In this document: positions 1 to 11,900 of the stretch, piece by piece
Numbering within the stretch: the first letter of the stretch is position 1
How the letters are laid out: every line of letters starts with the position of its first letter
Assembly (NCBI RefSeq): GCF_964204645.1
Contig: NC_134029.1
Location: forward strand, 21,036,450-21,100,449
DNA length: 64,000 nucleotides
Direction of reading: 5' to 3'
Source: Tubulanus polymorphus
Lineage: Eukaryota; Nemertea; Palaeonemertea; Tubulaniformes; Tubulanidae
Notes under the pieces: generated by a model
What the model saw: only the letters and a program-made list of their open reading frames with translations
What the model was told of the DNA's origin: nothing
Database searches by the model: none
Translations under genes and position numbers: made by a program

Positions 1-1048
1 TCTAATTTTATAAAGGGCACTATGATCCAAAAGGGAGATTATTCGCATCCCATACCCCCCTTGGGGATGCCCATGGTATAGATAAAAGGGAATTCTATCC
101 ATGATATCTGAAAAATCCTGGCGTAACATGAAATATACTCTCTGTGCACATGGTTTTTATATATCACATGATGCAAGCAATCAGTTGAATGTTTTCAGTA
201 AGCCACATTTTTCGCGTCTGCATTCGTCCAGCCTTTCACAGTACGATAGATCCATGTGTGAGAGAGCTGTGATGATGTGTCTCTCCGTCCGCTGTATATC
301 CATCTGGTTCATTTAATCCTAATCCGGTTCTGTAATCTTCGATGTCGCGCTGGAAAAATGATATGACACAATCTCATCGAGAGACGTATTAGTTTTCGTC
401 GGCGCGGCGTAACCCGTCATGCGTCCATGTTATGGGATTATTACGTCAGAAACTGCCATTAATGGCTTTAAATCTTGTGTCGCGTGGTCTAGTGCCGGCG
501 CTGGCACGGGGAATTACCGAGAAGTAGTGACATCGGGTCGATTTTACTCGACGCGACAAAATCCTTCCAACTGTCTTTTCGGCAGATTGATTTTGTTTGT
601 CACGCTTGTTGGACACCTCTAACTCGTCTGGAAACGAGTGATATTTGTGGTTATTTTCGTACTGATCGATCTCTCGAAATAGAAGCAGTAACCGTTAAGA
701 CATATAGTACTTCGAAGGTTAACAAGATTTATTTTTAAGTAGAAGCTTTCGCAACTAGTGCATATTAGCTTCATCAGGCACAGTCAGTACAGTCAATCCA
801 GAAACAACAGTATTTAACATGGGATATACTAGTTGTTTCTGCATTGACTGTGCTCATTTACCCGATGAAGCTACTATGCACTAATAGCGAAAAGCTCGGT
901 ACTCAAATAAACTTAGTTAACCTTCAAAGTACTATTCGTCTTAACGCTTATCGATGCTACACCAAGTTAACACAGCTTCTCTACAACTGATTCAACGTAG
1001 TGCGTACACGTGAATGATATTGTTTTCCATATTACTATATTTCGATAG
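1..1048. other. Intron sequence, no exon recognised
   Basis: This is upstream intron of the TBC1D1/4 gene (or its edge). I see no convincing coding exon on either strand. The only structure is the inverted repeat at 715-934. Confidence 0.6.
715..934. repeat. 220-bp inverted repeat (foldback element)
   Basis: TAGTACTTCGAAGGTTAAC at 715 pairs with GTTAACCTTCAAAGTACTA ending at 934. Pairing continues inward through AGCTTTCGC, AGTGCATATTAGCTTCATC and CAGTCAATCCAGAAACAAC to a centre near 822. Confidence 0.7.
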
Positions 1049-4000
1049 GCTGACGATCCGACGACGATACGCGATCGTAACGAAGTTCAAATGAAAGCTC
1101 TGCGACTGGTGAGCGAAGCCAGACAGCAGGAACATATCCACATCAACGACCCGAACAGATCGCAAAACAGAAAAAACGAGGTTTGTATTCCTGGATTCTT
1201 TTAGTCATGAGATCGGTATTTTTCTTTATAACGCTACTACCGATATATTATCACCGAGTTCTACAATTCAGAGTTTAAGGAGCTTTATTCAAGAGTTACC
1301 AGGGTTAGGTAATGAATTGGGGAATGAACTTATTTTGACTTGTGAGAGTTAAATCTCTTGACAATGATCGTGAAATTGGGTTACTGAATATGTTACAAGT
1401 GATATAAAAAGGACCTAGATAACCCAACGTAGCAGTTGTATTATTTTGGAGCCATCCATAAAGTGTCTCGCCCGGCGTATCTGAAAACGTTTCTCAAATC
1501 TGGAAGAGTCCTCAATGGAGCATACAAATTATCTCATCCATGGTTTGTAGCTAGCCTGCTACTTAGACTACTATATTTGGAAAAAGAATTGTTAAAAGAC
1601 CTGATTTAAAAAGTGCTGAAAATTGTTAACTCTGACTAAAGAGCCATCAAATTTTTGTCAAGGATTCATGATTGTGATAATGGCAATGAACTGTCCTAAT
1701 TCATGAATGACATAGTTGGTTTCCATAGGTTATTGTTACGGTTTGACAAAATTATGATGAGCAGTTAAAATGTCTATCATAGATGCAATTCCCTAAAAAA
1801 AAGTACCGCAAACTCCTTTTTCCGCACCATAAGTGCTGAAAGGAGCTTACTTTTGCTGCTACAAACCGTGTCATCTATTATCTTTCATTTCGATGTTCCG
1901 TTTCAAAAAGCTTCAACATCTTTGTAACGTAGTTCTGTTGAAGTATGTACAGATCTCAGGTGAAATGCTTTTAAATTAGAAATATCTGCAAACTGAAATA
2001 GATATACACACGTTCTAAACAGGTATATCAGTTTCAGTTGTCAATCATAGCTGTTCTATTTCCCTTCTGAAAATCTAAATTTAAATTCGAACTATTTAAA
2101 CTGAACGCGAACTGAACTGAAAATTCTTCTTTATTCTTCGTAGTTTACGCTGCTGGATCCGCTGAGAGTTAGGCCAGTTTCGCGCTTGGACACGCTGAAA
2201 AACAAAGCGAAACGTTCGCTGGCGAATTCCTTCGAGAATCTGATTAATCGGGTACGTAACACTACATCCAACAAACCCACGCGCAATTTTACCTTTTCTC
2301 CATCGAGAATTATTTATGCACCTAAAAATTCTATGTATGATTTTTTAAGAAATCCGGGCTTTTTCTGTAAATATTTCTATATATCTCCTGCTTTCGTCAT
2401 TCAGTTTCCGTGAAATTTTCAAATTCATATTCAAATTATCTATAATAGCTACTAATAAAACGCTTAAATACTTCAAAAACCATTAATTATGGGCTTAGCT
2501 CGTGACGATTTTGTTATATTTCATGCTGCTGTTTACATGTGTTTCCAAAAATCAAGCGAATTATATCCAATTATTATATATTTCATGTGTTAGAAAGGCT
2601 TTTTATGTCTGGCTTGCCTCAATTCCTAGAAATTACCAGTGTGTGTTTATATTGTATTCCCTAATTCTTCACTAAATGTAGCGTACACGGCTTATTGTTA
2701 GTCTTCCATTTGGTCACCAGGTGGTGTTGCTTTTTATCGTTGCTTGATTTGTTTTCAAGGGTCGAAGAAGTAGTGGTGATTTATTCCAGCTTCCTCCTAT
2801 CGAACATAGAGGGCGCTCTTCGTCGTTAATTCCAGTTATCGACAGCAGCGGCAATCAACCCTACACTGTGAGTCACGGGTTACCCTTCCTCCCCCTGGTG
2901 GTGAAAACCAAACTTCATATTCATGGTTTGTTGCAAGTATTCTTAGTGCTACTTTTTGGAGAAAAAAACTTGTTAAGGTCCTGATTCGTGCTTTTTACAA
3001 AAATGTCAAAAAGTGTTTCTTTTTGACTTACAAGTCATCTGAAAAACTTCTATCACAACATTCATAATTGTGATATTTAGAGCTAATAAATAATCAAAAG
3101 CCAAGCACACATCACTTCTGGGCAATCAACACATGTCCTAGCACATGAATGACATGAGTGATTTGTCCATAAGATAAATCATATTGACCGGTTACACCGT
3201 CTATCATAAAAAGTGCTGCTTTTTCCAAAAGTGTTGAAAAGCGCTAACTTTATCCTCGAGGCCTTATTGCTACAAACCATGAATCGCGCATAACTGATTA
3301 TTGCAATGTAAAGGTAGAAGAAATCCATAAAATCGCATGATTTCCTCGTGATAAATGTGGCTAATTTGATGAATACCGAATATAGCGTGACTCTTGAAAT
3401 ATAGAATAATGACCTGGAAACTGCTATGCATATCTATTGTCTCGATAAAACTACGATACTATCGCACTATCGCAGTCGGGTCTGATTTCTTACGTACTTA
3501 AAAAAAAAAACTGTTGCCCGATCAAAATCGTAAATATATGAACTTTACGCATAAATGTTTTTATGTTATTATTTCGTCTGTTGAGATATCAATAAAAGTC
3601 TGTGAATAACAAAGCATGTCATATACATTTCGAAAGATTGACCTATGTTAATCATGCAAAAAAGTGCTTAGATTATAGAATATTTCGATAAGAATGCGCT
3701 GTTTTTCTTGAAGATACATTTTCAAACTCGTAAATGTTTCTTCTTAATTTCCTTATTAAGTTTTTCGAAGGTATTATTGAAATTAATACGTTAGTAAACC
3801 TCGCCTTGCTCGGACATGGCCATCGAACACTTTCGACGAAAACGAAATCATTTTTCTGACTTCCTACCGTATTTCCTATCCTTATCTCGGACTTCGCTTA
3901 CCTCCGTGCAATTTTTCCGGTCCCAGTTTGTCCGAATTAGGCTAGGTTTACTGTATTATCAACGATAAGCGTACTATTTCCAAAAATGAACTGACTTCAT

Positions 4001-5935
4001 TTTCCGCTATGTAGGATTCGTCGGCAGCGAACACGCCCGATGCATCGCCGTGTCAGTCGCCGATTAAGAAAGAATTCGACAAGAATCCGTTTCGTAGCAA
4101 TGACCCGATCAATCGTAGACGTAGCGCCACCGTGGACGGCTCGACTCCGGCAGTCAGCAGGAAGATCTCGGCCCCGGCTCGCATTACCGATTTATGGAAG
4201 GAGAAATTCAACGAGTTGAAAGCTCACGCCGATAATCCTATATTGCGCACGCATAGCCCTAAATCTGCGTAAGTCCACTATCCGTTGGATGTAAGATAAG
4301 TTGTTTGAGGTCTATCCTCTCACCTATCCTATCAAGTATGGATTTGAATTTGATTTGAGCACTTCAAATTGTATGAAAATTTTCAAAACTAATTTTGGTT
4401 TTGTGACATCTAGACGTACCAGTATAGAAACTGAGTATTTTTGTCTGTTCAAAAGATCATTTCAGCCATATTGATTTCTTTTTCTATATTTGAAGCAGTA
4501 TTACATATAACAGGGTGGTCACTTACCTCGAAATCAGCGAAATGTCAGGGAATTTTTTTTCTTTAAAAGAAGTCAGCCAATTTTGTATGAAAAACCCAAA
4601 AATCAGGGAAAAGTCTGAGAAATTTGTTGGTATACCCTGTATAATTAATAAATGTATATATATATGTATATTTGTACGTATATGATTTTTCAGATTGTTT
4701 CGTAATGAAAGTGATCATAATGCCGGTAGCCCTTCTCCATCTCATTCCTCCAGCAGTATGACAGCTACTCCGATTACTCCGCGTGGACGTCGTGGATCAT
4801 GGAGGCAACAGATATTCATCAGCGTCGTCACTCCGGTTCATTCGCCGAAACCTCCCAGAATCGAAGGTACGATTTTGTATCAAAATATTACAATGAATTA
4901 AGTCAATCGACTATGAATTAAGTCAATCACCGGGATTTGAGTTGAAAGACCTAAGTCCAAAAGTGGTCTTCAATCTTAAGACAGGTCTTAAATTGTTAGA
5001 TTTGCTATAGAACAAAGATTGTCTTTGACTGATCTAAAATCTAAGCCATGACTATGGAACTCACGCTTTAGTGTTGGTTATGATTTAGCCCCTGGCCACA
5101 TTTCCTATTGCAATTATAACTATTTTTCATTGTTGCGATACTAGTCATCACCCGGCACATAGCAGATTCATCCCTTAGGATAATATTGACTCCAAGTCTA
5201 CAAAACTGCCCCTGGCAAACCATCTAATTACCCACTTGGTCCTAAATTTGTGGATTGTTTTTGGTCTCGTTGGAATGTAACTATCGATACAATTCAGCCA
5301 TTAGTTCCATTCTCGAAAACGTTTTAAGCCCTTCGATTAAACGGTGAATGTAATCGTATTTTAGAAGCGGTAGAACCCGAAGATTTGTTGGATTATTCGA
5401 AAACCGGTCAGAAACTATCGTCAGCCGCCCTGAGAGCTCTGTGGAAGAAAGCTATACTGGAAACCGTTTTACTCATCCGTATGGAGAAGGAAAATAAAAG
5501 TTTACAAGGTAAGAAGAGAATCGTAACTTGCCAGTAAACAAATTTTGCCTGGTTTCAGTGAGCTACGTAGATCAACTGAGTACGAATGTAAAAATCATTC
5601 TTAACTGTTTAGAATTCTGAAACTGTTCACAAGAAGGTGTTATTTAGAAGCGACTTATTGGAAACGCCACGATTTGTAAATCATTTCTATTGAGCGAAGT
5701 CGTAAATTCTGCTATCAGATTTCTTCAAAACTATGCATACAATTCCCACTGTTCGAATTTGGAATCTCGAGGTTTTGTGGCTCAATAAAAAAAAAAAACC
5801 GAATGCTTCGAATTCTGAATTCTAACGTTCGGACTTCAATTTCCTAAAACACCAACTAGTGAAAGGCTTCATTGAATTAGAGTTGGTATATATTAATCAT
5901 TAACTTAAGAGATAAAGCTATACCAGGATGTGCGG

Positions 5936-5970
<35 letters not shown>

Positions 5971-8900
5971 TATATGTATATTCTCATGGTATGATTGATT
6001 TGTAATAATAGTTTTCTAATCAAATTCCCTATAATGATAGAAGTACATTAATATCGAGCTGTGGCAGTGAAATATTGCGTGGTGACGGTCGTTTTTATAA
6101 TGTAACTATATCACTATTTATCACACAGAGTGTTACTTTGAAAATAAAAAGTTAGAAGGTATGTGTGTTACTCGTATCTACAAATCACACTGCTGACCTA
6201 TCCTCAATCAGGTTCGCAAACGTAACCCTGGCTCTTCCTCTCCCTCCCTCTCTCTCTCTCTCTCGCAAACTCTGATTGAGGATATTCGGGGCTCATGTTC
6301 GGTTGTCGTGCATGGGGCTGTTTGATCGTGTTGAGGCTAATGCTAAACATAAATCACCCCCTAAGCCTTGCTTAAACGAAGCATCAATTCATTAACCCTT
6401 TCAGTACTGACTAATTATTAATTACCCTATAGTGCTGGAAATAATTTGAAAATTTTGAAACAAATAGCTTAATTACATCAATACACCGCAGTGCAGCGTA
6501 CCAACAAAATCGATCACCGATTTATACACCGCACTGCGGTGTAGATGCATTGAAAGGGTTAAGCTGACCTGTGTTTTACCTGTTCTTGCCTTATCCGATA
6601 TATCTACATAACCGTTATTAGATAGCGGGTTATTCTATTCACTAAGGCTGATATACTCGACTCATTAACCCAACCGATCATGCTTTGTTTAAGCGAGGAA
6701 TTTCTTACTTAACCAATCCTAACAAACCATATATCCGTAATATACATATGATACTATTAACACGTTTCCATCCTCTTTAGGTTATTTTGTAATATACGGG
6801 TGTAGGTCTATAGTGTTATTCAAAGGTGAGAGAATCTGGTGTATTGTAGTGGAAGTGTAGTAGTATTATTACCCCTGGATGTATGTTCAAATCCTTGTAG
6901 GTAGATGTTATGTATGTTTGTGATTTGGTAGTTATAACCGGCAAAGAAACATCAGGTAGAATGATTCATTGACACAATATGACCTCATAGAATTCTTCGA
7001 TTAATCATTACAAAAGCTAATCAATTTGTTAAAATGTTTACATTTGTTTATTGACATTATTGTTTATAGAATACAAAAGGTAGAGGATCTATTCTCTCAG
7101 TTTTTAAAAAGGAATGCACCTGTTTACTTTTAAGCAATTAGTTGGCAAACTTATTTGTCAGCGTGACTGTTTGTGGTTCAGCTTTATTGCCAATGAACCC
7201 AAGTATCAAAAACTGTTTAGAGAATACCCAATCAGTCAAAACATTGTATTTAGATGATGAGAGTGAACAATTTACAATCATTAGTTAGAAAATAATCAGT
7301 TTGCAAACCGTTAAGTAATTTGTATTTCTTAATTGACAATCTGGGTATATGAAGTGGGTTTGGGTCTACGGGTATTAACCCAGTGTTAGTTCGGAACCAC
7401 CCAGAGAAACACCTAGAAAAGACTATCGTGGATTGTTAGAATATGGATTTATTGATTCCAGTTCTTCAACGACTCAAAAGGAAAAGACGTAAGCATCGTA
7501 TTGATCTGTAACTTGCGAAGATTTTTTTGACCCAGTAAAAACCATTACAATTATGTTTATATACATTGATACCTAGCGCGCAATATTTAAGGGGTTCTGT
7601 GTTGAGGTTTCAAAATAACAACTACTATTGGGCATTTATTTTGTAAACAAATATATTTCATAACCCTTATTTTATTTTTTTGATGAATTTTGATGATTAT
7701 TTTTTGAGAGGATGTGCGATATGTCATCAATATATCAGGGGCCTGGGCTTGTTGCCGGTCATTTCAATTATTGATATATTCAAATCCAAAATAACTTCAC
7801 TAATCCTTGATAACATAATAATCTATATTATATTATTCATTGTCGCAATGAATATATAATACATATATGTGTTATTTTTCAAGGCGAAGTTAGTTTCCTT
7901 GTTATCGCCTACTTACTGTGGATAGTTATATTTCTCATCTAAATCTTGCGTCTGTTGATGTTATCACGAAGTATTCACCTGGTATCATTTAATTGCCGTC
8001 AGAATCGAGGATATCTTTTGCACATTTTCCTATCGCCGATCTCATCTTAAGATAACCGATAATTTTCACAGCTGTGGTTTGGAAAAAATAGATCCCCGTG
8101 GAAGAAATCAATTTCGATAATCTGGATGTCGTTTAGCGAGAAATTTTCGTTTCTCCGAAAAAAAAAGCGTATGTAAATCAGGGTCACTACGAATCCTCGA
8201 TGCCTTAAAAACTCCGTCTAAATGGAAAATGCTTGAAGCTCCTTTAATTTAAGCAAAATACCTTAAACTCCTTTAACCCTTTCAGTGCTGACTAATCAAT
8301 ACCCTATCGTGCTGGAGATAATTTGATTATTTAAAAAATTTCCACCCTAGTGTGTTGAATAACAGGAATACCACTATAATACGTCTACAACGCGGCGCGG
8401 TGTATCGTTAGTTACTAGTATTTCACTATGTTTGACAGGTGCTGCCATTTTTCAAGAGATAATGACTAATTACTGATATCATCAATACAACTCATTGCGG
8501 TGTACTAGCAAAATCCATCACCGATTTGTACACCGCACTGCGGTGTAGACGCACTGAAACTTACATTTTTGAAAAATAGGTAATTCGATTTTTGTCTAGT
8601 AGACAGTTGGAACCAGGATTTTTTGTTGCCCTATGAGTCTACAGTAATTGAAATATGAAATTGATGCAGACACTTTCTCAAAATTTTCTCCTTTAAAACT
8701 CCTTGAAAACTCAATTGATCCAGGAATGTTTGATCTGTAGGGACCCCGTTAATGGACTATCATTAGGACTATAGGTTGATCTTCAGTTGTGGGCAGTCGG
8801 TATTTGAGCACGTGTATAAGCCATGGACGTGTAAATACAACTTAGCTTATTATTTATTGGCCACGTTCCCAATTGATAATATTATAACTAGCTACCATTG

Positions 8901-11900
8901 ATAGCCATTAGATACACTATTCTTACTGTACATTAGAACAAATGCACTTTCGTCAGGCCGATAGTGTGAGGAGTTCTTTTTTTTGCTTAAGTTTACAGAA
9001 AAGCGAGTAAACTTTTCTTGGATCTAAAGGACTTTCGGAAAATAAGATTGGATTAATAATTACTTTAGTCGGTACACACAGGATGACATAGATTTGAAGA
9101 GATTTCTGGAGTAATATATTAGATTGATGGGAATATTGTTCTATTGTTTGCGATGGAGGAAGGAGACAGTAGCTGTACCGACGCAGATTGCGATTCCAGT
9201 CAGCTTGCGTTCAGTGTCGATACTCCGGTTACGAACATGCCGAACCGGCTGAAGGCTAACGGCTTACCGATGGCTACGATAAAAGAAGAAAACGATATAT
9301 TGTTTATCAGTTGTAGCATGAATAAGTACCTTCATCAAATAGTCAATAATCTGTACTCGGATCAGCAAAATTGTGGTAAGTTTACGTCCACTGAAATAAA
9401 GTTCGCCCGGGGGAGGGGGGGCGGGCAAAGAATAATGAGCTCGCCTATGTTTTATCTATAAAGAGTAGATATCAGAATTGTGATCTGCTTGAAAATAGAA
9501 AAAAATTACAAGTTTGCGAGACAGGTTATTGTCAGAACATTGTAATCAAAGAAAAGAAACGTAAATAACATTTTTATTGACCATATTGTGGTATAACGGT
9601 CAAATCAGAGTCAAATCTAACTTTAACTTATGGAAATCTGATTTCCATATTATTCATTGGATTCAAATTTGAACGCGTGTTACTTGCAGCTTGTAATGAT
9701 TTCCGAGCGCACATTGCGTATTAGACACGTATTAGCGGTAATTATGAGATGATTTCCGAGATGAAAGTACTTCAATCTGCGGTTACTGTTTCCTATAATT
9801 ACCGCCCGATCGCCGGAACTCGCTGCGTATCATTATCGAATTGCGAACAGATTTTTACGATTTTTGCTTCCCACGAAAATTGTTTCGTAGATATTTTCGT
9901 TTCCGCGTTTGGATAGTTAACGTATACAGTAGCGGAAAATTAATAATTATCGCGGCGATAATAAAGTCAACATATCAGGAATTCTAATTTGATCTATTTA
10001 CGCTGATTATCGTTTAGGTTTCTGTGCGTATCTGATAATGTTGAGTACAATGTCTAAATAATGGTTAGTAAAATGTCTGAATAGTAGAACGTAACACTTT
10101 CGAGATATGCTGTTATTTATTCGATTATGTTTGGTAAAAAATTAATTGAAGCTCCAGGTACCTGTTTCATTGATTGGGTATTTGATTAATTCCTGGTAGA
10201 TTTTTTACGCCACATAATAATTGATATACAAAAAAAAAACATAGAAAATATGATTGCAATTTAAAAATGTCCTCTAAGGTTCCCCCATGAACCTAGGAAT
10301 TCAGTCCCAGGATAGAGTAATATGTATAAATGTGTTTTGACTTTGAACTTAGAGGTTTCAATCGCTGTAATTTAAGTTAGTCTTTTCGACGTCTGTGCAA
10401 TAAATCAAAGGAAATCCAGACTTAAGCTCGCCATAAAGCTAATGTTTTTCATTGACTTCCGAACAATAGGACATTAGCGCAAGAGTGCTTCTAAACTGAT
10501 TGTGAAATCTTAAGGTCATTACCCAAATTGTATTTATGAATTTCGAATTTCGGTTCTAAATTTATCCGCGAATGTCATTCTTCCGCCGGTTTGAATCGCG
10601 CTACGCGATTTCAACGACGAAAATTACGTCATTTCGCGAAATGTATTGGCAACATTTTTGGCAAGATGATCTAACCTCCTTGACGCCTATTCAGCAACTA
10701 ATTGGAAATACCACCGGCGATCAGGTAAAACCCACAAATTAATGAATTCGACATAGACCACCTCATAGGTAGTTAGATATATGCAGTTATTTAGGAGACG
10801 GTGTGCCCGGTTAGTACTCGCGCCGGTGATGAGTGTTGACTCAGCGTTCAACAGTAACAGTAATACCGCTGTCATCGTAAGTGCACGACCAAGTATGGTT
10901 AACCTCATTACGAGTCTACTGAAAAACTCTCCCGGAAATAAGTCACTACTGTTCTCCTCTTCGCCGTCGTTAATACAATGAAATAATCGACTGTTTCCTT
11001 CATTCGGCGTACGCGAAAACAGATCGAAACAGATCTAAGCGATTTCTTATTCGTTTGGGTTTCGAGCGTTGAGGATTTAATGGGGTTTTACGGTAATAAC
11101 CAACGAAATATGGGAATTATGGACACCGCGTTCAGAATCCAGATGTTTTTGGCGTCTCATGTAGGTGAGTTTTAAGATAAACACGAATTGAGATTTTTTT
11201 TTTAGCTGCGTTATCGGTATTGAGCATGATAATTTCGGCAGTTTTTGTCAGAATGTCTGTTGGATTTTTTGTTGTATTTTCTCTTAAGTGTCGAAATGCA
11301 TGATTTTGTTGTGTGACTAAGTAAAGGCAGGATAATGGAACTTATAATGACATGACGCTTTTATGCTGTCAAAAGAAAGTTTTTTTTCGCTGTGATCATT
11401 GCGTGCAATGTTGGTGCAAAGTTGAGCAAGTATGAGTAATACAACAAGTTTACCGGGGAGTTTTTTCTAAACTCGAATATCAAATTACTTATTTCAGAGA
11501 TATTAGTTAAAATGTTTTTTGATGCAACTTGTTTAGAATACAAATTTTTCCTTGTATTTTTAAATTTTCTACACTTCCTTTATTACTAATTCTGCAGGTC
11601 GCGAAGTAGTTTAATTTGTTTGATTGATTGATTTATTTTCATAGAACTGTATATAATACAAGTACAAAATTAAACATTTCTGTATGGCATTACAAAATTA
11701 ACACTCTTATTACAAAAAAAGTAACAACTTATAAGATGATAGTCTATGGTTGACAGCCCAACTGGAATATATGAATTATTTAACTGGAATATATGAATTA
11801 GTCAAACAAGATAAAGAAAAGAAATTTAGTCAATATCGGTTAATGTAACCAGGGGCCAGTTGCATAGTCACAGCTTAGATTTAAGACTGGTCTAAGACCA

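Noticed and set aside
10781-10981. 66-codon frame just upstream of the second alternative exon
   Set aside because: Starts without ATG context, ends before the exon at 11080 and has no homology I recognise; at most an upstream ORF.
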